Shown: piece by piece, positions 22,268 through 34,235 of the stretch | Position numbering within the stretch: position 1 is the stretch's first letter | How the letters are laid out: each line of letters begins with the position of its first letter | NCBI GenBank assembly: GCA_021234155.1 | Contig: JAJEKV010000111.1 | Span: forward strand, 688,968 to 752,967 | Source of the DNA: Isoetes taiwanensis | Lineage: Eukaryota > Streptophyta > Lycopodiopsida > Isoetales > Isoetaceae | Direction: 5' to 3' | Length of the DNA: 64,000 nucleotides | Program-made: the position numbers and the translations under genes | The notes under the pieces: generated by a model | Seen by the model: the letters and a program-made list of their open reading frames with translations, nothing else | The model's database searches: none | What the model was told of the DNA's origin: nothing

Positions 22268-23700
22268 ATTTGATTATATTTCCTCCTTCCCCTTCATTTT
22301 TTTCCCTTTTCCTGTTTTCCCCTTTTCTTTTTTTTCCCTTTCCCTTTTCTATTTTTCTATTTTACCTTTTTTTTTTCACTATCCCATTTCTCATTTCCCT
22401 TTTTCCCCATCTCCATTTTTCCTTTTGTGTTTTCCCCTTACTTTTTCTTCCATTTTGGTTGCCCTTCCCAATTTTCCTTTTTTTCCATTTTCCTTCCCCT
22501 CCCTTTTTCCTTTTATCTCTCTCTTTTCCATTGTCCCTTCCCCCCTTCCTTTTTTCCCTTTTCTTGTTCTCCTCCCCTCCACTTTCTATTTTCTTATTTT
22601 ACCTTTATTTTTGCCCTTTCCTTATTTGCCTTTTTGATGCTCCCCCTTTTTCCATTCTCTTTTTTTTTTTCCTTATTTTTTTTACGTTTCCCTTTTCAAA
22701 TTTTCCACTTCTCATTTTTTTCTTTTCCTTTTTTCTATATCCCCTCTCCCTTTCTCGCCATCCCTTTTTCCATTTCTCTTTTCTTCCCTCTCCTTTGCTT
22801 CCCTTTTCCCCTTCCTCTTTCCTTTTCCTCCTCTCCTCATCTTTTCTCTCTTCCCCTTTAAATTTCCCCTTTTCCCCTCCCTTTTTCTTTTCTCTTTCCT
22901 TTTTTTTTTTCTCTTTTTCCATACCCTTTTTCCATTTCCTTCTTGCCACCTTCTTCTCTTCCCCCTTTTCCCAACATTTCCCTCTTCTCATTTTTCCCGT
23001 GCTCTTTTTCCTTCCCTTTCCTCCTTCTTTGTTCTTTTCCCTTCCTTTTTCCCATTTACTCACCCTTTTCCTATTCCCTTCTTTCCTTTCTCTTTTCTGC
23101 ATTCCCTCTTTCCCTGTGCCAGTGCCCCTTTTCCTATGCCCTTTTTCTCTTCCATTTCCTCTTTTCCCTTTTGCCCTTCCTTTTTCTTTTACATTTCCTT
23201 TTCCACTTTTCTCTTCCTTTTCCTTTTTCTCTTCCTCATCTCCCCGTGTCCTTTGTCCATTCCCTTTGCCTCCTTTTCCCACATTCCCCTTTCCCAGAGC
23301 CTTTTTTAGCTCCCCTCCTCCTCCCCTTTCTTTTCCCTTTTCCCATGTCAATTTCCCTTTTCTTCTATCCACCCTTTTCTTCTCTCCATTTTTTTCCATG
23401 CTCTTTTTCCCTTCCATTTTTCTCCTGTCCTCACCTTTTTCTTTTTCTCGGTGCCCTTTTTCCCTTCTCTCTTTCGTCCTTTTTTTTTTTCCTTTCCCTT
23501 CCTCTTTTCTCGTGCTCTTTTTCCCTTCCTTTTTTCTATATTCTTTTTTATTTCTCTTTGCCTTTTTGACCTTCACTTTTTCTTTCTCTCCTTTTCCTTC
23601 CCCATTTCCTTTTAAGAGATCAAAACATGACTAATTAAAGTAGTGAGAAGCCGTATAAAAAATCCCCACCTTCGAATACAATCAAATGATCTCAGCCGTA
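22268..23700 (-). repeat. polypurine repeat, copy 2 (full-size, minus strand)
   Basis: For about 1.34 kb (22270-23610) the plus strand is nearly pure C and T. On the minus strand it begins with a mixed leader (ATCATTTGAT at 23690-23681), then a head GTGAAGGTCAAAAAGGCA (about 23576) shared with the other copies, then A/G-rich sequence. Its first 600 bases align in order with copy 1. The other, left end reads GAGCATTTGATTATATTTCC on the plus strand, similar to the leader in opposite orientation. Apparent open frames of more than 300 and more than 400 codons on the two strands are artefacts of composition: Pro/Ser/Phe/Leu only on one strand, Lys/Glu/Gly/Arg only on the other. Such tracts can form triplex (H-DNA). 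Confidence 0.85.
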
Positions 23701-25189
23701 TAAATTAGAGTTTAATTTACAACATAATATAGGATGAGCTTATTTATATCAATGTATTGTATTGTATAGATCTTGGCTGACAAATCAAATTTAGTTCTAA
23801 TAGACTAAGTTTTAAGGTTTCTACATAAAAGCACAATTTTATTAAAATGAGAAATTTCGTGATTCCAATTAGAGACGAAATTTTTTTAAGACATTTTTAA
23901 GGCGTTTTATACGATAATATGGCGCCATTTAGCATTTTCTCACACATATTTTGTCCAAATTTGATGCCATTAATATCATAGGGAAAAAAAAACAGCAACA
24001 AAAAAAAAAAGAAAAGAAAAAAAGATTAGCAAGATTTACCTATTTTACACGAAGAGGGGCATCATTAACTTCTCAACTTGACAAACTTAAACACATCAAG
24101 AAAATTTGTTTATGAAGCAGTGAATGAATGTTGACTTGTTAAAATTTTTTTTACAAAATTTGTTGCTGAATTGAATCACCGCCATTAGTAGGGTCATGTT
24201 TTCTTTGGCAACATTCATAAGAAGGTCAAATCTTGCCACGCTAAATGCCTTTTCGTCAAAGTTGCAAACTGCATTTTGAATCTCGATGTAACTAAAATCT
24301 GAAATCTTCAGTGACTCCACACCAAATCTCTTGGCATACCTGAACATGCATTTGCTATAGCAGACCAAATGCATGCTGATGAATGCATCCTCAACATGCT
24401 TTGAAAGTAAAATAAAAAATGGCACCTTGAGGATCCATGGTGTCATTTGCACCTGCAGCACCCAAAAAAGTTTCCAAACAAAAAAAAAACTAGCAAAAAG
24501 CACACCAGAAGGGTTTAGCAAGATAAGACTCATTAGGTTTTTATTTAGGCTTAGTCTCATTAGACTGCGACTGGTGGCTAATCTTTTCCTTTGTGTTAAC
24601 TTAAAGACTGTAATCCATTTGGGTACAATGTCAAAGATGATTTTTTTTTATTATCTATCTTTGTTTGTCTATTAAAGGCATCTTTCAATCCAAACACAAC
24701 TTATCCCATTTTACAGTCGAGTGCATAAAGTCAAATGTATGTACGTTGAGGAGTATCAATTAATTTAAACATTTGTTTATGGAGTTAAGCAATGGCAAAG
24801 GTTCATTAGTTGGCAACTTTTGGGTTTATCAATTGTTAATGACGAAAGTTTCAACATATTCTTCAGTTTTGAAGATGCAACAAAAGTGATGGCATCCTAA
24901 TTTTTGTATGATGATATATCTTCGTAAGTTGATGTAACAATTTTTTTAATTTCATAACATTGTGCCATAAAGCCACATTGTAGAAGGATAACTGTTTAAA
25001 ATTGTTCCATCAAATAGCCACAACTAAATTTTAATTAAATTTATATGTTACAGCTTCAAATTACACCAGTCAAATAAGGCACAAGTCACAAAATTTACAT
25101 CTCATAATGGCAAATAATGTCTTGTGTTTTCTTGTGAACATTTCATTTATGTAGTGCATTAAAGTTTGCTCATAACGGATTGAGCTATC
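23701..25189. other. no recognised gene; one unassigned minus-strand frame
   Basis: A minus-strand frame at 24560-24096 reads KHVEDAFISMHLVCYSKCMF, RYAKRFGVESLKISDF and KAFSVARFDLLMNVAKEN. AG and GT dinucleotides sit at possible splice borders. The segments look protein-like, but I cannot name them and see no start or end. The rest is AT-rich with A runs near 23985-24020. Confidence 0.3.
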
Positions 25190-27856
25190 CCGAGAAGTAA
25201 ATTGGTTAGGCGCTCATGATGGTGCTTAGGGTTTCAGCCCGCTCTTCTGCTAATAACTCGGAATTTCGGTGTCAGATTTGGGTGTTATTAGGCTCTTTGG
25301 AAAGCTCGTCGCATGACCTTTCCGTCGGTATATGATTTGTATGGTGATTCTTCTGTTTTGGAGGAAAGAACTCGCTTGACAGTCTCGGCCCTCTTTTGGC
25401 GGTGCTAGGGTTTGGCTGCAATTTTCTTTTGGCCATAACTTCTGCATCTGGTGGCAGTTTTGGGAGTGTTTGGGCTTGTTGGAAAGCTCTTTGAGCACTC
25501 CATCTGGTAGTGCTTAATCTTCTCAGAGATTGGCCTGTTGGGAAGGACTGTTCAGCTCTGAAACCTGCCCCTCCCCTTTTGATGGAGATGATAAGATCCA
25601 GTCGCAACCCGCCAAAATGTTCTTCTGGTAGTTCTAGCATAGTACATGGAGGAATTGGAAAAGAATATGCTTCAGATTCTTCCAGAATAAGTGTACGTGA
25701 TGCACACAAAATGGCTCGCGAGGGTGCTCTTTCGGCTCCTGAGAGTTTGGTTTCTTCGGTGCACCTCAATCCTTTAGTATTGCCTAACATGTCTTCTAAT
25801 GCTGCCTCAATTGAGACAGGAGCTCCATCTCTCTCCTCTTCTCAGTTACTTGTTCCAGTTTCTATTCCAATTGTACTTGCCTCGACTATAGTTCATGCCT
25901 CTGCCCATACGTCTGGTGAGACTGGAAGACGTGTTGAACATGTGCCATTGGAAAACTCTTCTGAAATTATCGTACTTCCAATGCACGTTGGAGGTTCCTC
26001 GGGTCAGGTGGTGTGCTCTGATCAATTAGCATCTCTGACAATCATTGGAACTTCTGTGAGTCAGGCAAGACCCTCTTTGTCTGCTGAAATTGCTTCTGGG
26101 CTAGCAGCACCTCCAACACATGTTGGAGGTGCCTCATGTCAGTCGAGATCTCACATGCCTGTAGGGTGCTCCTCTGGACATGCCGCACATAATAGTGTTG
26201 CACAAGCGGCACCTGTGTTGCACCTCCAACACAGGTTGGAAGTTCTTTCACGCGGACTTCTCATGGAGGTAGTGCTCAGATGGTGGTGCCACCTACACAA
26301 ACTGGTGTACCCGCAGGACAAGTGGTGCATCCAACACACGTTGGAGGTTCCTCAGGGCAGGAGGAGTTTCCGCCTCTTTCCCCCAGCAGCCTGGGGCGAC
26401 TTCTTTTTCCATTCCCCGAGCTGCGACGACCTCGCCTTGGAGATCATCTGACACAGTGGCTCGAGTTATTGGTGTGAGATTTTCTGAGTGGCTTTGCAAG
26501 GGCTTGGCGACGCCAGCCACCTCAGCTCGTATCTCAGAGGCCATTGCCATCATGGTGGATAATAACAGGAAAGAAGTTGTGTCCTATCTCCAGCAATTGC
26601 AAGCCAAACAAGACTCCATAAATGTCCAGCTCCCATCAGACGAAAATCTTCTATGAGGTTTAGAAGTGCAGGACAACTTTTGAGTGTTTTGGGGTTCCAG
26701 TGGTGGAGATTAGAACATCGACGATATGTGGAGCAGTTGGTTGCGTGTTCTGTGGTTTGCCATTTCACTGGCCCTTTCTTGGATCTGAGGCGCGTGGGAT
26801 CTTGGTTGTCTGGGCTCCTTCATAAGCTAGGGCTTTCTGCTTATCAATCTATCAAGCTTATGGCAAAAGATCAACGTTGCTTTCTTTTGATGTTTGAATC
26901 TCCTGAGCCAGCTGCCCAACTCATAGAACGAGGTGTTGATCCTCTTTGAAAACACTTCTGCTCTATCAACAGTATGTTCCTGGATCCTTTTCAGTTAAGA
27001 TAGATGCTTTACACGCCCCCTTCTGGTTTGCTATTGAAGATTTTCCTCCGGAGCTACAGGATTCCAAGCTCATTTTCGCCATTGCTAATGAGATTGGACT
27101 CCATTTGCAACACTCCATAAGGCATCACCAGGATTTGTGTTGCAAGGCCCATTCATCGTGATTTGCCTCAAACAATTGTTGTCCCGAGCGGACCCATGTT
27201 CTTTCCATTTAAGCTGACCTTGTTGAATGGTCTTGAGCTAGCTCTCATGTTTCCTGAGGCCCCTCTCTTTGCTCAGTTTTGCAAGGTTCACCAGCAAGGT
27301 CCTCCATCTGCTCCTCTGGTACTCCATGCTCCTAGATCAGCTCCCACCTCAATGGGTATCTCTCACACCCCGGTGGCTGCCCCCCACTCTTCCAGTTGCA
27401 GCTTCCTCATCTCAGTCTCTGGATCACCAAATGTTGAGACTGGCTGAAATTCAGAAGTCGCAGGAGAAAATTGAAGAGGCTCGTGAACAGTACATGGATA
27501 TTGATTGGCGTGGCTTCCACCCTCCATCGAAACATCAACTGGCTCTTCTTCAATCACGAAAATCAGCTAAAAGATCTAACTCCTCTGCATCCCAGCCCTC
27601 AGTTCTGGCTTCATGTAGCTCTGCTCCCCCATTGCATCCCACTATGGTCGCTTTGATCCGATTCAGTAGGTTGATTTGGTTGATGAGGTTACTACCATGC
27701 CAGATGCCTAGGAGACTTTCTCAAATTCCTTTGAGACACTAGCGGTCTCATCTGAATTGGCCTCGTCACAAGGTCAATGCGGTTAGTTTCATGGAATGTT
27801 CAGGGAGTAGCCTTCTCCTTCATCAAGCGGAGTCGCATTTCTTTCTACTTATCTGC
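25190..27856 (+). mobile_element. L1-type LINE, 5' half (ORF1 and start of ORF2)
   Basis: A GC-richer plus-strand segment. ORF1 starts near 25580 and carries a repeated THVGGSSGQ-type motif (about 25985-26350). After frameshifts comes a DUF4283-like RNA-binding region (26653-27161: GSWLSGLLHKLGLSAYQSIK, FWFAIEDFPPELQD). This is the usual ORF1 domain of plant L1 elements. A Ser/Pro-rich tail follows. ORF2 opens at 27777 with MRLVSWNVQG, the start of the apurinic endonuclease domain, and is cut about 80 bases later by the chromovirus LTR. Several stops and frameshifts make it inactive. The 5' UTR holds two related phrases ending GGAAAGCTCTTTG or similar (about 25290 and 25480). Confidence 0.85.
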
Positions 27857-29345
27857 GACGCTCCCAGAATCTATACGATGCTCCCATCATACAGATACGA
27901 GAATTTCCCTCTCGTGGCGACTACATCACCATGGTAGGGTCCTCCATCATACTCGGACCACTTGGGATGGCCAAGTGTCCGAGCGAGAAATACGGAGGTG
28001 TCATTCGTCCCACGTCCTCTATGAGAACCTATACAGTGGAAGCATATATACATGTTAGCATACAACAACCATGCTAAATAATATACCACCATGAAGGGTG
28101 GCCCATACATCATCATCAACGAAAAGACAATACAATCATAGATAACATGAGCAGTATGTCATAACTGGGGCGCTAACCGAGGCTCAGATTCCAAGGGGTC
28201 AACTGACAGTCAGGGCCTCAAGATAACAGCAGACGGAAGTATAACATGGCGTTGGCTGGCATAAGACAATGGCTAGGGTAGTCCACTCCATCCGTCCCTC
28301 CTGTGCACACTTTGCAAATAGGCTTGCTATGACGTGCTTGTAGCCCTCTGGAGACGCAATCCCAAGGAATCACCCTATGGGACTACTCCGGGTTACATCA
28401 TCCTGGTCCGATGAGGCAGGTCAGAGAAGCTTCCCCTCCCGGATCATAACGGTTCCATGGGTGTGCTAGAGGATACCTGCCACACATGTAGCACCCGTAT
28501 CCGTACCCGACTTACCCCTCTAAATCTACGTAAAGTCGAGGACGTCCATAAAGGCCATATCCTATGACCGGGGAGGTGTCAGACCCATATTCGGCCCACA
28601 CATAGTGACCGACTATAGACCTAGCACACTATAGGGGCTCCAGTAGCCACGCTCAGCAAGGCTCCACCCCCGCTTCACCAATTATGTCCATTGTTTGGTG
28701 CTGAACACATCATGGCATCCACAGCCAGGTTGGCTCTTGTGCAAGGCCGCATTTATTTGGTATTAAGGGGCTAACTAGAAACATCTCTAGTTCTAAGAGG
28801 CTTTCAGGTCTCTACCCTTCTCTTATTCCCAATACACGGAGGGAGCAGAAAGAAAGAATACAATCATCATCCAAGTATCCATCATCATCATAATAACATA
28901 TGAAAGAGAATTTAACCATTCCATCTACTCAAAAAAGTGTTAGCGGAGATACAAGCTATCTAGGGACTAACTAGTCTCTTGGCTGGAGCCATTATCACGG
29001 AAAGTCTCCATTCTTCAGGTCTGTTGGCAAGAACTGGTAGCTGCTGTTACCAAATCGATTTTGGGGCAAAAATGGGGGTAGGACCTCTATTTCTCCACTC
29101 AAATTAGCAACTCCCACTTGGCCAATCGACATGGGCCAGGTGGAACTCCCCTATTGGTTACATTTAACTAACTATAACCTAATTAGCATAATTAGGTTAA
29201 TTATCCACTAATTTTATTAGCATACCTAATAAAATCCATTTTAAGTGAACCCAAGTTATCCCTTATTGACCCTTAAGGGTCTAGTCAAATGTTGGTGACC
29301 TGTCAGTATGCATACATATATCGTATAATTACCTGGAATGTTACA
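27857..29345 (-). mobile_element. chromovirus 3' LTR
   Basis: Read on the minus strand the LTR begins TGTAACATTCCAGG at 29345, right after a polypurine tract. It runs about 1.49 kb to where LINE endonuclease coding stops. The inner end is exact; the outer end is approximate because no partner LTR or target duplication survives. Inserted in the LINE just described, so it is younger than that LINE. Confidence 0.72.
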
Positions 29346-29360
29346 TTCTCTCCCCTTTGG
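29346..29360 (-). promoter_or_regulatory. polypurine tract of the chromovirus
   Basis: The minus strand reads CCAAAGGGGAGAGAA directly before the TG of the LTR. Such tracts prime plus-strand DNA synthesis in LTR retrotransposons. Confidence 0.85.
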
Positions 29361-30013
29361 ATTAAGCTGTCCTCAGCATTAGAGTTAGTGGGCGCTGAAT
29401 TTACAAGAGATAACTCTTACTGATTGAAGGAAACACAAGATTACATATATATGTTATAGGACCAAAGTCCTTTAACAAAATACAAGAAATTACGATACCA
29501 ATAACTTAAGAGTGCACTCATAACACAAAATTTCAAATACAAGAGTTGGGGCCTCCAAACTAAGGCCTAGGATCTTCTGCAGTACGTCAGTACGCTCTAC
29601 TGGCCTGCAGAAGTAAAGTAAATTAGTATTTTACAACATCATTTAAGTAGTGTGGTTGAAGGGACCACCCCCTTAAAGTCAATGAGAAATATGGATGCTC
29701 TCGACGTAAGGAATGGTCATATTCCCATTATAGCCGCAGACGAATGCGTCCTATGATGAATGCCTATATGCCCAGTTCCCCACCTAAGATACATGTAATT
29801 CAACCCCTAAAATGATCCATGTCGAATCTCTGTAATATGATCCCTGTCGGATCTCTGTAATATGATCCCTGTCGGACTCATAACACAACACTTACCGTTA
29901 GGGTTGGAGGCGATCACATCCTGAATGGTTCGGCTCTGGCATTCTCGCATAAAGTCCGGGTAAGTCTTATCCAAATCCGCTTTGAGAACTCATGTTGCGT
30001 CTTCTGTGGGTAG
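29361..30013 (-). mobile_element. 3' untranslated part of the chromovirus, with a minisatellite
   Basis: Non-coding stretch between integrase end and polypurine tract. It contains three copies of a 25-base unit starting ATGATCCCTGTCGGATC at 29812, 29837 and 29862. Confidence 0.65.
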
Positions 30014-30391
30014 GTGTTTCTACTTAACCAAGTATTGCAAGATTTGAGTTCGGCGGGTTTGCTTATATGCGCGATCAAGGAGAGCTTCAGACACAATCTC
30101 CAACTGATCCTCGATCATCTCCAGAAGTGTTGGTGTGTCAAGAACCTCTTCTGGATCAGGATTATGATTCTTAAGAAGGCTTACATGGAAAACTTTATGG
30201 ATCTTCAAATGTACAGGTAGATCCAACCGGTAGGCTTGAGAACCTATCCTTTCGGTTATCTGAAAAGGTCCCGCCCATCTAGATGCAAGCTTCTTACAAT
30301 TGCCAATCTTAAGTTTGGCCCGCTTCACCTTAATCTTTAGCCAAACTGAATCAGGGTCCTCGCACGCTACGGGTGGCATAAATGACGCCAT
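30014..30391 (-). pseudogene. chromovirus integrase C-terminus with chromodomain-like end
   Basis: The frame reads LASRWAGPFQITERIGSQAY, then HKVFHVSLLKNHNPDPEE, the conserved GPF/Y module of Ty3/Gypsy integrases. It ends with EIVSEALLDRAYKQTRRTQI, then LQYLVK, which matches the start of a chromodomain used for targeting to heterochromatin. Everything upstream (gag, protease, RT, integrase core) is missing: the similarity stops at about 30391. A dead fragment. Confidence 0.85.
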
Positions 30392-30554
30392 TTTTAGCCC
30401 TAAATAATAGCGCTAATTAACAGGGTGTAACTGAATTTTTAAATTTTATTTTAGCACTAAATCCCGCCCATGGGATCCTAAACCGTCAAACCTTTCTTCC
30501 TTTCCTTCTTTCTTGGAATTTCTTGGATCGGATTCAGAAACATAGCTACTCCCC

Positions 30555-30880
30555 ATCGAGATCCCCATACTTTGCTTGGTTAACTGGCCGGATCAAATTG
30601 CTGTGACTGTACTGCTCCTATAGCAGTAATTATCAAAATCCGTTATTTGTACCATTCTAAACAATCAATTGCCAGTCATTAGATTCAACAAAATCCCCAA
30701 TCGAGATCCCATTTCCCTGCTTGGTTAACTGGCCGGATTAAATTGCTGTGACTGTGCTGCTTCCACAATAGTAATTATCGAATTCGGTTATTTGTACCAT
30801 TCTAAATAATCGATTGCCAGTCAATCGAGATCCCATTACCCTGCTTGGTAAAGAGCTCGGATCAAATTGCTTATCTGACA
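30555..30880. repeat. tandem repeat, about 2.5 copies of 124-145 bases
   Basis: ATCGAGATCCC...CTGCTTGGTTAACTGGCCGGAT recurs from 30555, 30701 and 30825. The last partial copy runs into the open frame of the next gene, so the array sits at that gene's 5' end. Confidence 0.9.
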
Positions 30881-32410
30881 GACTCCAACCAAGGCTGGAG
30901 AAGTTGAAAGAAATAGCTTCATCTCTAAGTAAGATGTCTGAACTGCAACTCAACCTTCCATTTTTGGAACATCCAAAATGCTGTACTGTAGCATTTGCAA
31001 GAATACAAAGTTGTTCTTTCTGTACATATGCCTATGACCCACTTTGTGTCTCAGCCATTATTGCACATTGCATGCACAGTTTTCATCCAATTTACGCTTA
31101 CATATGTTTCTCAAAGAGATCAACTTGTCCCTCTTGTGAGAGCAAGATGCCTCATAATTAGTTCAGGTCCATTGGAATTCCATGTAGATCTGCAATGGAA
31201 TCTGCTCCCAATTATAGTGCAGTGCAGTCCATTGAAAAGAGTCAAGATCCATCATTAAGCACACCTGCTGACTTGGAGGAGCCTGATATAATTATACAAT
31301 CCATTGAAGATTGCACTTTATTATCTTCCACAAGCCCAAACTTGAAGAGAGACAATGCTGAACAAAGTAATAGTTGTAAAAAACTGAAAAGTAAGTTATT
31401 CTTGTGAAGTATAACTACTTTGGATTTTTCTTCTATAAGTACTTATTTAGTTTGATAATTTGAATGATGCAGGCTCAAGTTTGGATATTTCAGACTCTAT
31501 AGTTGACATTTCTAACAGAATTGAAGACAATGTTGTGCAAGTAATAGATGAAGAATGTGAAGCAGTGTTGAAGAATATAGATGATTATGTTTCCAAATTG
31601 GACAAGTGTGTTGATATTGTGGAGAAGACAATCACAGGGGAAGAAACTGATTTGGCATTAGTTGGAGAATCTAAGAATAATTCCTAGCAGGTTTCCTCCA
31701 ACAAATGAGCTCCATCCAAATCAATAACTAAGAAACTAAGGTGATTCTAGTGTATTTATTTCTGCCTGTTGTACTGATATAATTTCTCTAATAGTTGTCA
31801 CTGCACAGTGCTAGTGTTGTTGGCAAGAAGCTTTTGGTTATTGAGCCAGAAGATTTCCTGTACAAGGTTTTCAAAAAGGCTAAAGCAGTACCTGATGTGG
31901 TGGAAGGTGTCCAACTTCTTCCATCAAGAAAGGAGGTTCTTGCTGTCAGGCCAGGGGCAGTGCAGTTCATGTATTTCGTCATCGAACACTTTGTTGTTGG
32001 TATATGGTCTTCCAATCACTCAGTGATTAGCTGCCTAAGGTATTTCATTCCTCAGTCCTTAGTGGATAAGTTTCTTTTCAAATGGATGGTGCATCCTTTG
32101 AAAATGAATAAAGGAACTTCTTGCTATATCAAAAAACTGAGAATTTAGCATGAGGACAACTTTGCCGATTGATCCTTACATGTACGTGAATTTTAAGAAT
32201 AATGAGGATTCCTGCATCACACCAAGGTCCTTCATGCCTGACATAAATGACGGTGATTACTTATTGAAGACTATGGTACCTTACTTGGAGAAGCTAATAA
32301 CAGAAGTGAACGTAATTGCTTATGTACAGAGGTCTGTGCATTTTCGAAATCAATATGATGAAAAGAGCACAAAAGTGTTGGAGGTACTAAAGACCATGGA
32401 CTTGTCCTAA
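30814..32410 (+). pseudogene. RING-like finger plus FCP1/SCP-like phosphatase domain, decayed
   Basis: Segments in order: 30900-31161 has a zinc-finger-like pattern (SCSFCTYAYDPLC, HCMHSFHPIYAY, CPSCESK), where Tyr stands where a ligand Cys is expected. 31195-31687 is acidic, with a clean GT-AG intron at 31391-31472 that keeps the frame. 31795-32148 reads KKLLVIEPEDFLYKVF, then VRPGAVQFMYFVIEHFVVGIWSSN, matching plant NLI-interacting (FCP1-type, HAD superfamily) phosphatases. 32150-32410 resembles the family's C-terminus (DGDYLLKTMVPYLEKL). The catalytic DxDxT/V motif after the first strand is gone (IEPED), and the middle with the second catalytic motif is missing. Stops at 31685 and 32148 break it unless further splicing occurs. 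The family link is fair; activity is very unlikely. Confidence 0.6.
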
Positions 32411-32504
32411 ACTTTTGTATGTTTTTTTAATTTTAAATCCTTTTTTATTGTAATTTGGTGTTTATCAACACCACACACATTTAAAGAACTTTATAATTCT
32501 CTGG

Positions 32505-32640
32505 TATGCAGTTTCCGTTACAATGGGCTCAAATATCTCGCATGCTTTGGTCACAAGCTAGTTCCAGAAGTGAACATAATTGCGTATGTACAAAGGTCTT
32601 GTGCATTTTCGAAATTAGTATGATCAAAAGAGCAACCCCC
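32505..32640. repeat. partial duplication of the gene's last exon
   Basis: 32558-32632 repeats 32292-32370 (AGAAGTGAACATAATTGC, GTGCATTTTCGAAATTAG) with an inserted base that breaks the frame. GGGCTCAAATATCYC-type sequence preceding it recurs at 32880. Confidence 0.85.
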
Positions 32641-32917
32641 TAATTTCAACCTCTAGTATAAATAATTAGCAGAAACCTAACACAAAGTTAGCAATATCCC
32701 ACATGCATATATTACAAAATTCATGCGCATATATAAATGGTTTTTTGCTGCTTCATTGAAGAGTGTGGATAGAGATTAGATGATGAAAAGTTATGGCTCT
32801 CTGGCTTGTAATCTTCAGTACAGGCCAGAGTGTCATGACCTTTCAAAATGTAATCCTCGTCCACCCTTTTTTTTAATAATGGGCTCAAATATCCCACATG
32901 CATTCAATGTCCCACAT
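32641..32917. other. spacer, nothing supported
   Basis: Short frames only. Confidence 0.45.
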
Positions 32918-33320
32918 GTTGCAAAATCAACAATTACCAAATCAACAATTGCCAAATCAACAAATGCCAAATCCACGAATGCATTATGTTAAGACATATT
33001 GTGTATAACATGTTTGGTGAAGCGTGAGTCAACAATTTTCAAGTCAATAAGTGTGAATCATGACTTTCATTGACCAAATTTTGCAACAATAATGCTCCAC
33101 GTTGCGAAATCAACAATTACCAAATTTTGACCTATGCTATTCTATGCATTATGTTAAGGCATATTGTGTACAACATGTTTGGTAAAGCGTAAGTCAACAA
33201 CTTTCAAGTCAACAAATGTGAATCACCCCCAAGCATTTGGTAAAGCATAAGTTAACAATTTTCAAGTCAACAAGTGTGAATCACCCCCAAGCAAATGTTT
33301 GACTTTCATTGACCAAATTT
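32918..33320. repeat. nested tandem repeats
   Basis: Four copies of a 15-base unit AAATCAACAATTACC (32923-32983) lie inside a larger duplication with a period of about 168-184 bases (GCATTATGTTAAGRCATATTG at 32980 and 33148). A 60-base unit with GGTAAAGCGTAAGTCAACAA occurs three times (33014, 33180, 33238). Confidence 0.85.
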
Positions 33321-33640
33321 TGACTTGTTGTTACGACTTCAATTTAGACTAACAAATTATATTCAAGATGGGACCTTAAGGCAATTGCAAATTACGCTAA
33401 CCAATTACAATTACAATTACTAAACAAGTGCCAAGCCAACATGATGACGGCCATTTTAGGATAGATAATTTATTTTTATTTTTTTAATGTTTTAGAAAAT
33501 AAAATTATGGTCATTTCAAGGTAATTGCATTTCACTTCGTATCCTACTAAATCATTACGATTAAGATTCTAATAGTACGATCCTAAAATCGTAGCCAGCC
33601 TTTATATGGTCGTGAGGAAGAAGCATCGTCCAATTCTGCC
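33321..33640. other. AT-rich spacer, nothing supported
   Basis: No coding, RNA or repeat signals. Confidence 0.4.
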
Positions 33641-34135
33641 AACAGAATGCTAAAGCGCTGCTGCTCCTGCTCTGCCTCTCCTCCCTTGCCCCTGCCAAAC
33701 GCCGAGCTTTGATTTCCCTTTCTTTGCCAGATCTTTTCGCGCGGTATGCGATAGGTTCGTGGTCAATTCAAGGATTGCATGAAGAAGGACCTGAAGACCA
33801 TGAAGTTTTTTGCCCAATCAAGCAAGAAGAAAGCTCCGAGCCCTCTGATTCCATCAGCTCTGATTCCACCAGCTTGTCCAATGAAAGCTTGACTTCTGAA
33901 ACATCGACATAGCTGGATTCTTTTCAGCTGGATTCTTCTGAGCTAGATTCTTGTGAAGCACTTTCTTCTAAAGATGAGGCAACCAGCGCTTTTTGGGGAA
34001 CTAGTGAAGATGAGGCAGAAAACCCGAAGGAAGTTGAAGAATTTTTAATTTTCAGAATTGGCTCCACAGTAAGTATCTGCTTTTCAATTTTTGCTTTCTG
34101 TGACATATTACAGCTTTCTAACTTTCTGGATTACT
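33641..34135 (+). other. Ser/Glu/Asp-rich open frame, unrecognised
   Basis: One frame is open from about 33700 to 34130 apart from one TAG at 33910. It encodes a low-complexity acidic sequence (IKQEESSEPSDSISSDSTSL, later TSEDEAENPKEVEEF). There is no good ATG. It could be a decayed first exon. Function unknown. Confidence 0.25.
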
Positions 34136-34235
34136 CTTACAGATGAGGCATGAAGAGCTGAGGACCTTCCCTTTTTTTTATGAATCCTTTTTTCTTTTTC
34201 TTTTTTTTTTTCTTTTGATTACAAGCTTTTTTGAA

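Noticed and set aside
22240-23634. Very long open frames (464 codons plus strand, 323 codons minus strand) in the polypyrimidine tract
   Set aside because: Sequence made only of C and T or only of A and G cannot form stop codons. The predicted proteins use four or five amino acids only. Same for 6843-7706 and 48598-50144.
25250-25790. Minus-strand frames of 82 and 172 codons
   Set aside because: They overlap the 5' UTR and ORF1 of the LINE on the plus strand and have no domain of their own.
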